The notes beneath the pieces are model-generated. The model did no database searches. It had not been told where the DNA came from and saw nothing but the letters and a program-made list of their open reading frames with translations. The position numbers and the translations under genes are program-made. This document shows, in pieces, positions 1 to 5,523 of a DNA stretch of 5,523 bases; the stretch's first letter is position 1; every line of letters starts with the position of its first letter. Source of the DNA: Alphaproteobacteria bacterium (lineage in GTDB: Bacteria > Pseudomonadota > Alphaproteobacteria > ATCC43930 > CGMCC-115725); contig JASHUO010000796.1 of assembly GCA_030039975.1 (NCBI GenBank), forward strand, positions 1-5,523, written 5' to 3'.

Positions 1-1
1 G

Positions 2-1960
2 GCGCGCCTCATCGCCATCGCGCTGAAGCTCGAAGGGCTCTATCGCCACGCCTCGACCCATGCCGCGGGCGTGGTGATCGGCGACCGGCCGCTCGAGGCG
101 CTGGTGCCGCTCTATCGCGACCCGCGCTCCGACATGCCGGTGACGCAGTTCAACCTCAAATATGTCGAGCTCGCCGGGCTGGTGAAATTCGACTTCCTCG
201 GCCTCAAGACGCTGACCGTGCTGACGCGCGCCCTCGATCTCCTCCGCGCGCGCGGCGTCGAGCTCGATCTTGCCGCGCTGCCCTTCGACGACAAACCGAG
301 CTACGAGCTGCTCGGGCGCGGCGACACGGTGGGCGTGTTTCAGCTCGAAGGCGCCGGCATGCGCGACATGCTGCGCAAGCTGCGTCCCGATCGCTTCGAG
401 GACATCATCGCCGTCGTCGCGCTCTACCGCCCAGGCCCGATGGAGAACATCCCGCGCTACATCGCGGTGAAGCATGGCGAGGAGCGGCCCGATTATCTCC
501 ATCCCTCGCTCGAGCCGATCCTGACCGAGACGCACGGGATCATGATCTACCAGGAGCAGGTGATGCAGATCGCGCAGGTGCTCAGCGGTTATTCGCTGGG
601 CGGCGCCGATCTGCTGCGCCGCGCCATGGGGAAGAAAATCAAGGCGGAGATGGAGGCGCAGCGCAAAGCCTTCATCGACGGCGCCGTCGCGCGCGGCGTC
701 GCCGCGCGTGTCGCCGAGCACATCTTCGAGCAGGTGGCGAAGTTCGCCGGCTACGGCTTCAACAAATCGCACGCTGCCGCTTACGCGCTGGTCGCCTACC
801 AGACCGCCTATCTCAAAGCCAACTACCCCGTCGAGTTCCTCGCGGCGCTGATGACGCTCGACCTCGGCAATACCGACAAGCTCAACGTTTTCCGCGGCGA
901 ATGCGACCGCCTCGGCATCAAGCTGCTGCCGCCCGACATCAACCGCTCGGACGTGGCCTTTGCCGTCGAGCAGACGCCGCAAGGCGCGGCGATCCGCTAC
1001 GCGCTCGCCGCGGTGAAGGGCGTCGGCGCGCAGGCGATGCAGCTTCTCGTCGAAGAGCGCAACGCGCGGGGTCCCTTCCGCGACCTCTTCGATCTGGCGC
1101 GGCGCCTCGACGTCAAGAGCTTCAACCGCCGCCAGTTCGAATGCCTCGCCAAGGCGGGCGCGTTCGATGCGCTCAACCGCAACCGGGCGCAGACCTTCGC
1201 CGCCTCGGAGATGCTGCTGCGCCATGCCGCCGCCGCCGCCAGCGAGCGCGAGAGCCAGCAGGTCAGTCTCTTCGGCGACGGCGACGGGCCGGCGGTGCGG
1301 GGTGCGGGCCTGCCGGTGGTGCAGGATTGGCCGCCGATCGAACGGCTGCAGCAAGAGTTCGATGCCATCGGCTTCTATCTTTCGAGCCATCCGCTCGACG
1401 CTTACGGCAAGAGCCTCGAGCGCGTCGGCGTGGTGCGCTTCGCCGATCTGCCGGCGCGGCTCACCGCCGGCGGCGCCACCCGCTTCAAGCTCGCTGGCGT
1501 CGTCATCGGCCGCAAGGAGCGCACCTCGGCGCGCGGCAACCGCTTTGCCTTCGTGCAGATGTCGGATGCCAGCGGCGTCTTCGAGGTGATGATGTTCTCC
1601 GAGGTGCTGGGCCAGGTGCGGCCGCTGCTCGATGGCGGCCAGCCGCTGCTCGTGCATGTCGATGTCCGCGCCGAGGAGGAGACGCTCCGCCTCACCGCGC
1701 AGCGCGCCGAGCCGCTCGACGGGGTCGTCGCCCATGCGGCGGCCGGGCTCAAGGTCTTCCTCGGCGAGGGCGAGGCGCTCGTGCCGCTGCGCGGCCTGAT
1801 GCAGCGCGAAAGTGGCGGGCGCGGCCGGGTCACGGTCGTGGTGCCGGTGCCGCCGACACGCGAGATCGAGATCCTGCTGCCGGGCGGCTTCAAGATCAGC
1901 CCGCGGGTGCGGGCGGCGGTGAAGTCGCTGCCGGGCATCCTCGACGTGCATGACGTTTAG
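2..1960 (+). CDS. dnaE: DNA polymerase III subunit alpha, C-terminal part (5' end outside window)
   Basis: This is the catalytic subunit of the replicative DNA polymerase. The reading frame is open from base 2, and the first in-window residues (ALKLEGLYRHASTHAAGV) are already DnaE, so the gene starts upstream. 652 residues are visible. The family is about 1150 residues long, so the PHP domain and the first two catalytic aspartates are missing from view. Visible parts in fragment numbering: KFDFLGL (62-68), where D64 matches the third catalytic aspartate (D555 in E. coli); YRPGPMENI (142-150); HGIMIYQEQ (from 178) and YGFNKSHAAAY (251-261) in the fingers; a helix-hairpin-helix segment around YALAAVKGVG (333-342); a QVSLF beta-clamp-binding motif (420-424); an OB fold from about 495 to 575; then the C-terminal domain that binds tau, ending in LPGILDVHDV. 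The length and the TAG stop look intact. The next gene begins 23 bases later, suggesting co-transcription. Identification is secure. Confidence 0.97.
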   Translation, partial: ARLIAIALKLEGLYRHASTHAAGVVIGDRPLEALVPLYRDPRSDMPVTQFNLKYVELAGLVKFDFLGLKTLTVLTRALDLLRARGVELDLAALPFDDKPSYELLGRGDTVGVFQLEGAGMRDMLRKLRPDRFEDIIAVVALYRPGPMENIPRYIAVKHGEERPDYLHPSLEPILTETHGIMIYQEQVMQIAQVLSGYSLGGADLLRRAMGKKIKAEMEAQRKAFIDGAVARGVAARVAEHIFEQVAKFAGYGFNKSHAAAYALVAYQTAYLKANYPVEFLAALMTLDLGNTDKLNVFRGECDRLGIKLLPPDINRSDVAFAVEQTPQGAAIRYALAAVKGVGAQAMQLLVEERNARGPFRDLFDLARRLDVKSFNRRQFECLAKAGAFDALNRNRAQTFAASEMLLRHAAAAASERESQQVSLFGDGDGPAVRGAGLPVVQDWPPIERLQQEFDAIGFYLSSHPLDAYGKSLERVGVVRFADLPARLTAGGATRFKLAGVVIGRKERTSARGNRFAFVQMSDASGVFEVMMFSEVLGQVRPLLDGGQPLLVHVDVRAEEETLRLTAQRAEPLDGVVAHAAAGLKVFLGEGEALVPLRGLMQRESGGRGRVTVVVPVPPTREIEILLPGGFKISPRVRAAVKSLPGILDVHDV

Positions 1961-1983
1961 CGGAGCAAAGGGGGCGGGGAGAC

Positions 1984-2406
1984 ATGGCTGAACCCAAGAA
2001 GACGGTGTTCGACCTCAGCGCTACCTATGTCCAGCTCGCGGACAATGGCGCCACTCGGGCGGTCGAGGCGGGCACGGATTTCTGGGCGCGCTTTGCGACG
2101 CAATCCGACCTCGCCATCGGGCGGCTGGTCTGGACCGCGGCGCAGGCGCGCGACTGGCCCAATTGGGAGATGAATCCCAACGGCGATGCGGTCTTTTATC
2201 TGCTGTCGGGCGCTGTCGACGTCGTGCTGATCGAAGGCGATATCGAGCGCAGCGTCACCTTGCGCCCGAACAATGCCTGCATCGTGCCGCGCGGCGTCTG
2301 GCACCGCGTCATCGTGCAAAAGCCCGCCAACCTGCTCGGCATCACCCGCAATGCCGGCCGGGAGCTGCGCCCGGTCGAGGCGAAGCGGGTCGAGCCGAAG
2401 CGATAG
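1984..2406 (+). CDS. Small cupin-domain protein with degenerate metal-binding motif
   Basis: A 140-residue single-domain protein of the cupin (beta-barrel) type; its substrate is unknown. The start is the ATG at 1984, preceded by a G-rich Shine-Dalgarno region (1969-1981). The core runs from about residue 45 to 121. Motif 1 is WEMNPNGDAVFYLLSG (61-76) and motif 2 is VPRGVWHRV (101-109). Related cupins commonly read WE-x-H-P-x-G-D-E in motif 1, with the His and Glu serving as metal ligands. Here those positions are N64 and A69. Only the motif-2 histidine H107 remains, so metal binding and enzymatic activity are doubtful, and a ligand-binding or structural role is possible. No signal peptide or membrane segment is seen, so it is probably cytoplasmic. 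The C-terminal tail is basic (KRVEPKR). It lies 23 bases after dnaE and probably shares its transcript, but nothing in the sequence ties it functionally to replication. The fold is fairly sure; the function is unknown. Confidence 0.85.
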   Translation: MAEPKKTVFDLSATYVQLADNGATRAVEAGTDFWARFATQSDLAIGRLVWTAAQARDWPNWEMNPNGDAVFYLLSGAVDVVLIEGDIERSVTLRPNNACIVPRGVWHRVIVQKPANLLGITRNAGRELRPVEAKRVEPKR

Positions 2407-2681
2407 GGATCGCTGGCCGCGCCGCCGCGAAGCAGCGGCGAGGAGAACAACGCGCGCTCGCCGCCCGCTCGGCAGAGGTGAGGCGCAGCTGTCGGGCACT
2501 ATCCCAAGTTTTCGACAATTTTATCGAAGGAAAACATCTGTCGAACCTTGGCCAGTTCTTGCGCATCTATTGCTGTTTTTAGGAGAATGCGCGACGATAT
2601 CTGGAATTTCTGCAATCTCTAGTGGAAAATCGGTAGAATTGGTGGCTAGGCTGCTGCGCGCGAAGAGCAGAGGGCAGAGGG
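2407..2681 (+). other. Intergenic region between cupin and PilZ genes, with AT-rich island
   Basis: This is a 275-base stretch without a convincing gene. The left half is GC-rich and can form a hairpin (CGCCGC 2420-2425 with GCGGCG 2435-2440). No T run follows it, so it is at best a weak or Rho-dependent transcript end for the dnaE-cupin unit. The right half, about 2505-2645, is clearly AT-rich against its surroundings and is where the promoter of the PilZ gene would be expected. It contains TTCGACA (2511-2517), TCGAA (2524-2528) and TGTCGAA (2539-2545). The first and last form a 7-bp inverted repeat, and the first can alternatively pair with the middle copy. A TAGAAT hexamer at 2634-2639 resembles a -10 box, but only a poor -35 (CTGCAA, 2610-2615, spacer 18) sits upstream. 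No strong promoter can be named. An 11-codon open frame (2587-2622) is discussed as a finding. Confidence 0.55.
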
Positions 2682-3413
2682 ATGCCGGACGATCGGATCA
2701 CGGATGCCAAGGACCTGCTGCAGCGGGTGCGCCAGTTCGGCGCGCGGCTGAAAGACCGGCGGCGCTTCGAGCGCCAGCAGCTGCTCTGGGCCGCGACCGT
2801 CGAGGTGCGCGGGCAACGCTTCGAAGGCACCATCGTCGATTTCTCGGTCGGCGGCGCGCGCCTCAAATTCGATGCCCCGGTCGCCGCCGGCGACGAGCTG
2901 ACGCTAGTGCTGCAACAGCTCGACGAGCTCGGCGCCAAGGTGGTCTGGCAGCGCGAAGGCGAGGCCGGGCTGCAGTTCCTGCTCGCGCCCGATGAAGTGG
3001 CGGCCCGCGTCCAGGAGAAGCTGCTGGCCGATCTCGGCAAGGACGAGGGCGGCCGGTCGGCCCGAGCGGCGTCCGGCCGGGCGGGCGGCGGTGTCCGCGC
3101 CGGCCGCCGCCTCGCTGTCCTGGCGCTTGCCGCGATCGGGGGGCTCGGCGCGCTGGGTGGCGGCTCGCTGCTGATCGCCAGCTCCTTCTCGCATGAGGAG
3201 GGACCGGCGCTGGCGCTGAATGGCGGCGCCGTCGGCCAGCATAGCTGCGGCAGCCTTATGGAGAAGCTGGGGGGCTCGACCAACGAGCTCGATTTCAGCT
3301 TGAACGTCGCCTCAGCCGTGCAGGCCAAGTGCCTGGATATTCATGATCTTGGGCCGTCGGACAGCGACTCCCGCGGCCGCATGGTGCAGACCACCAAGGT
3401 GCCTCTCCACTGA
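2682..3413 (+). CDS. PilZ-domain protein with one membrane segment and C-terminal dicysteine tail
   Basis: A 243-residue protein predicted to bind cyclic di-GMP. The PilZ domain covers about residues 24-102. It has both signature elements: R27xxxR31 (within DRRRFER) and D53xS55xxG58 (DFSVGG), followed by a beta-rich stretch ending in GLQFL (96-100). A basic, low-complexity linker (about 119-143, ending AGRR) leads into a hydrophobic Gly/Ala/Leu-rich segment (about 144-169) long enough to span the membrane. The positive charges before it suggest the PilZ domain is cytoplasmic and the last ~74 residues are periplasmic. That tail has two cysteines, C189 and C217, which could form a disulfide; I do not recognise the tail as a known domain. 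The ATG at 2682 is preceded by a purine-rich AGGGCAGAGGG, and an in-frame TAG at 2634 with no start codon between rules out a longer protein. There is no flagellar, cellulose-synthase or GGDEF/EAL gene in view, so the output is unknown. The PilZ call is firm; the topology is inferred. Confidence 0.9.
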   Translation: MPDDRITDAKDLLQRVRQFGARLKDRRRFERQQLLWAATVEVRGQRFEGTIVDFSVGGARLKFDAPVAAGDELTLVLQQLDELGAKVVWQREGEAGLQFLLAPDEVAARVQEKLLADLGKDEGGRSARAASGRAGGGVRAGRRLAVLALAAIGGLGALGGGSLLIASSFSHEEGPALALNGGAVGQHSCGSLMEKLGGSTNELDFSLNVASAVQAKCLDIHDLGPSDSDSRGRMVQTTKVPLH

Positions 3414-3417
3414 GCCT

Positions 3418-3441
3418 GGGCGCTGCTCGCGCCTTTGCCTT
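3418..3441 (+). terminator. Possible weak terminator after the PilZ gene
   Basis: A short hairpin begins five bases after the TGA stop. GGGCGC (3418-3423) pairs with GCGCCT (3429-3434, one G-U) around a 5-base loop TGCTC, followed by TTTGCCTT. The stem is only 5-6 bp and the T tract is interrupted, so termination would be partial at best. Its position between a stop codon and a good promoter is what supports it. Confidence 0.3.
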
Positions 3442-3459
3442 CGGGCTTGTTCGGGCTTG
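3440..3459 (+). repeat. Perfect 10-bp tandem direct repeat upstream of the rpsB promoter
   Basis: TTCGGGCTTG occurs twice head to tail (3440-3449 and 3450-3459). The second copy runs into the -35 box of the proposed rpsB promoter, so the copies are spaced about one helical turn apart and end at the RNA polymerase contact region. This could be a regulator site or simply a small local duplication; the sequence alone does not decide. Confidence 0.7.
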
Positions 3460-3484
3460 CCAAATCCGCTGCGGAGCCCTATTT
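3456..3484 (+). promoter_or_regulatory. Sigma-70-type promoter for rpsB
   Basis: CTTGCC (3456-3461), a 17-base spacer and CTATTT (3479-3484) match the alphaproteobacterial housekeeping consensus CTTGAC-N17-CTATAT at 10 of 12 positions. Transcription would start near 3491, giving a leader of roughly 115 bases before the rpsB ATG. The bases between the -10 box and the expected start (AAGGGCG) are fairly G/C-rich, as in promoters of translation genes that are shut down by ppGpp. That last point is an inference. The start point has not been mapped. Confidence 0.65.
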
Positions 3485-3498
3485 AAGGGCGCTCTTAA
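3483..3498 (+). repeat. 16-bp near-perfect palindrome at the rpsB -10/start region
   Basis: TTAAGGGCGCTCTTAA reads almost the same on both strands; only the G3488/T3493 pair breaks symmetry. It overlaps the end of the -10 box and the expected start point, where a repressor site would act. Alternatively it could form a small 5'-end RNA hairpin, although the likely start lies inside it. It could also be coincidence. Confidence 0.5.
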
Positions 3499-3508
3499 GC
3501 AAACCTCA

Positions 3509-3602
3509 CGCGGGGACGCGGTCGCTTTTGCCGTCGCAGAAGCAGCCGCTCCGGTGTCGGCATCGAGCCGATGATCCCCCGCGGCGGCCTAACCGGAGAA
3601 GG
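3509..3602 (+). promoter_or_regulatory. Structured rpsB leader with a possible Shine-Dalgarno-masking helix
   Basis: The untranslated leader contains a CGCG-GGGA-CGCG hairpin (3509-3520) closed by a GNRA-type tetraloop. Further on, CTCCGGT (3549-3555) is perfectly complementary to ACCGGAG (3592-3598), which includes the core of the rpsB Shine-Dalgarno region GGAGAAGG (3595-3602). The bases between them form their own hairpin: GTCGGC 3556-3561 with GCCGAT 3567-3572 (one G-U), loop ATCGA. Together this makes a branched structure that would hide the ribosome-binding site. Autogenous repression by S2 through the rpsB leader is known in gammaproteobacteria. That this leader works the same way is an inference from position and pairing only. 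Confidence 0.45.
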
Positions 3603-3607
3603 ATCCG

Positions 3608-4402
<795 letters not shown>

Positions 4403-4427
4403 GCCCCGCCGCACGCTCAGAAGACCA

Positions 4428-4459
4428 GGGACGGCGGCGGCTTGTGCCGCCGTTCTTTT
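4428..4459 (+). terminator. Intrinsic terminator or attenuator between rpsB and tsf
   Basis: ACGGCGGC (4431-4438) pairs perfectly with GCCGCCGT (4446-4453) around a 7-base loop, GGCTTGT. The stem can be extended by GGG/TCT with G-U pairs. It is followed by TTCTTTT (4453-4459), so this is a textbook Rho-independent terminator. Because tsf lacks an obvious promoter of its own in the 29 bases that remain, it probably acts as a partial terminator, lowering tsf and downstream expression relative to rpsB. A comparable rpsB-tsf intercistronic terminator is known in E. coli. Confidence 0.8.
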
Positions 4460-4488
4460 AGGACAACCAGGGGAAAGAGAGAGATACC

Positions 4489-5418
4489 ATGGCCGAGATC
4501 ACCGCCGCGCTGGTCAAGGAGCTGCGCGAGAAGACCGGCGCCGGGATGATGGATTGCAAGCGTGCGCTCGCCGAGACCGCGGGCGATCTCGAAGGCGCCG
4601 TCGACTGGCTGCGCAAGAAGGGCCTGAGCGCCGCCGCCAAGAAGGCCGGGCGCGTCGCCGCCGAGGGGCTGGTCGGCGTCGCTACGCGCGGCACGCTCGG
4701 CGCCGTGCTCGAGGTCAATGCCGAGACCGATTTCGTCGCCCGCAACGAGACCTTCCAGCACTTCGTGCGCACCGCGACCGAGCTGGCGCTGACCACCGGC
4801 GATGACCTCGAGCGCCTGCGCAGCGCCGCCTTTCCCGGCACCGGCCGCAACGTCGGCGACGAGCTCACCCACATGATCGCCACCATCGGCGAGAACATGG
4901 CGCTGCGCCGGGTGCGCCGGCTCGAGGTGAAGAACGGCGCCGTGCTCGGCTATGTCCACAACGCGCTGGCGCCGGGGCTCGGCAAGATCGGCGTGCTGGT
5001 GGCGCTCGAATCGACCGGCGATGGCGAGAAGCTCGCGGCGCTCGGCAAGCAGCTCGCCATGCATGTCGCCGCCGCCCGGCCGGACTATCTCGACACCGCC
5101 TCGGTCGACCAGGCTGCGCTCGAGCGCGAGCGCGACGTGCTGCGCGAGCAGTCGCGCGCCAGCGGCAAGCCCGAGGCGATCATCGAGAAGATGGTCGAGG
5201 GCCGGTTGCGCAAATTCTACGAGGAAGTGGTGCTGCTCGAGCAGACCTATGTCGTCGATGGCGAGAGCCGGATCAGCAAGGTGATCGAGGCCTCGGCGAA
5301 GGAGCTCGGCACGCCGGTCAAGGTCACGGGCTTCGCCCGATTCGCGCTCGGCGAAGGCATCGCCAAGGAGCAGGGCGATTTCGCCGCCGAGGTCGCGGCG
5401 GCGGTGAAGCCGCGCTAG
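4489..5418 (+). CDS. tsf: Translation elongation factor Ts (EF-Ts)
   Basis: A guanine-nucleotide exchange factor that displaces GDP from EF-Tu, in the cytoplasm. The product has 309 residues, close to what is usual in alphaproteobacteria and longer than the 283 of E. coli. The N-terminal UBA-like domain (1-54) carries KTGAGMMDCKRAL (15-27) and WLRKKGLSAAAKKAGR (40-55). The EF-Tu-contacting TDFVARN motif is at 80-86, with D81 and F82 matching the E. coli D80/F81 pair that disrupts the Mg2+ site. The two core subdomains and a helical region follow, ending near GDFAAEVAAAVKPR. The ATG at 4489 follows a purine-rich GGGGAAAGAGAGAG tract (4470-4483) and begins exactly at the conserved MAEITAALVKELREKTG. 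It lies 86 bases after rpsB, behind the attenuator hairpin, and is likely transcribed by read-through. Nothing unusual in the protein. Confidence 0.98.
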   Translation: MAEITAALVKELREKTGAGMMDCKRALAETAGDLEGAVDWLRKKGLSAAAKKAGRVAAEGLVGVATRGTLGAVLEVNAETDFVARNETFQHFVRTATELALTTGDDLERLRSAAFPGTGRNVGDELTHMIATIGENMALRRVRRLEVKNGAVLGYVHNALAPGLGKIGVLVALESTGDGEKLAALGKQLAMHVAAARPDYLDTASVDQAALERERDVLREQSRASGKPEAIIEKMVEGRLRKFYEEVVLLEQTYVVDGESRISKVIEASAKELGTPVKVTGFARFALGEGIAKEQGDFAAEVAAAVKPR

Positions 5419-5437
5419 CCGGCAAAAGGAGACGGAA

Positions 5438-5465
5438 GGCGGGCCCTCGTGTATCATGGCCCGCC
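5438..5465 (+). promoter_or_regulatory. Perfect 8-bp hairpin between tsf and the next gene
   Basis: GGCGGGCC (5438-5445) pairs with GGCCCGCC (5458-5465) around the 12-base loop CTCGTGTATCAT. No T run follows, so it is not a standard intrinsic terminator. It could be an RNA-processing or stability element, a Rho-dependent pause site, or a translational control element, because a possible GTG start for the next gene (5449) lies in its loop. The pairing is certain; the role is not. Confidence 0.55.
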
Positions 5466-5484
5466 AGAAGAGCCGGAAACGCCC

Positions 5485-5523
5485 ATGACAGCGGAACCGA
5501 TCAGTAAGCACAGCCAAACTCTG
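5485..5523 (+). CDS. pyrH: Start of next gene, probably UMP kinase (3' end outside window)
   Basis: Only 13 codons are visible, reading MTAEPISKHSQTL to the window edge. pyrH, which makes UDP from UMP in pyrimidine nucleotide synthesis, directly follows rpsB-tsf in most alphaproteobacteria, and family members there often begin with a short variable stretch before the VLLKLSGE core. That core would lie just beyond the edge, so the call rests on gene order rather than on the residues seen. The start is uncertain. ATG 5485 has a modest upstream AGAAGAG (5467-5473). An in-frame GTG at 5449, with GGAAGG (5434-5439) nine bases before it, would add 12 residues. The frame is open all the way back to the tsf stop codon and is the same frame as tsf. 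Confidence 0.55.
   Translation, partial: MTAEPISKHSQTL

Noticed and set aside
901..1953. A long plus-strand frame within dnaE
   Set aside because: It is an out-of-frame shadow with extreme Arg/Ala content inside a well-conserved DnaE reading frame.
2420..2440. GC-rich hairpin after the cupin gene as an intrinsic terminator
   Set aside because: The six-base stem has no T run after it, and such hairpins are frequent by chance in sequence this GC-rich.
1957..2499. A 180-codon open frame on the minus strand, opposite the cupin gene
   Set aside because: The plus-strand frame has clear cupin motifs, a ribosome-binding site and an expected length, while the minus-strand product has no family features.
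2579..3328. A 249-codon minus-strand frame, opposite the PilZ gene
   Set aside because: It is Ser/Arg/Pro-rich low-complexity sequence antisense to a gene with intact PilZ signatures.
3573..3605. GATCC (3573-3577) pairing with GGATC (3601-3605), a possible pseudoknot with the anti-Shine-Dalgarno helix
   Set aside because: It is only 5 bp and overlaps a BamHI-like palindrome that pairs with its own kind by nature; too weak to claim without comparative data.
4417..5517. A 366-codon open frame on the minus strand, opposite tsf
   Set aside because: It lies almost wholly antisense to an unmistakable tsf gene. Its His/Arg/Leu/Gly-rich composition is what the complement of GC-rich codons gives, and it has no recognisable domain.

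Overview
The window is a GC-rich stretch of chromosome. It most resembles an alphaproteobacterium, perhaps a Rhodospirillales-like one. The clues are the wording of the DnaE, S2 and EF-Ts proteins (for example S2 beginning MAIPDFSMRQLLEAGVHFGHH), the dnaE to rpsB-tsf-(pyrH) order, and a promoter close to the CTTGAC-N17-CTATAT consensus described for alphaproteobacteria. The taxon is an inference from memory, not a search result. All genes are on the + strand.

Layout: (1) 2-1960 is the C-terminal 652 residues of DnaE, the replicative polymerase III alpha subunit, cut by the left window edge. (2) 1984-2406, only 23 bases later and probably in the same transcript, encodes a small single-domain cupin whose usual motif-1 metal ligands are mostly missing. 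(3) 2407-2681 is non-coding. A GC-rich hairpin lies on the left and a conspicuous AT-rich island with TCGA inverted repeats on the right, the likely control region of the next gene. (4) 2682-3413 encodes a PilZ-domain protein with intact c-di-GMP-binding signatures, one predicted membrane segment and a C-terminal tail with two cysteines. (5) 3414-3607 is the rpsB control region: a possible weak terminator, a 10-bp tandem repeat, a good sigma-70-type promoter, a 16-bp near-palindrome at the start point, and a leader of roughly 115 nt. In that leader a 7-base segment is perfectly complementary to the rpsB Shine-Dalgarno region. (6) 3608-4402 is rpsB (ribosomal protein S2). (7) 4428-4459 is an intrinsic terminator or attenuator. 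(8) 4489-5418 is tsf (EF-Ts). (9) 5419-5523 holds a perfect 8-bp hairpin and the first codons of a gene that by position should be pyrH (UMP kinase).

The genes are mostly housekeeping: DNA replication (dnaE), translation (rpsB, tsf) and pyrimidine nucleotide supply (pyrH). The cupin and the PilZ membrane protein are accessory insertions between the two core blocks. No mobile element, CRISPR array, tRNA or rRNA was seen, and I found no evidence of a wholly new multi-gene system. The most interesting points are the PilZ-membrane-dicysteine protein, the structured rpsB leader, and the hairpin and ambiguous start at the tsf/pyrH junction.
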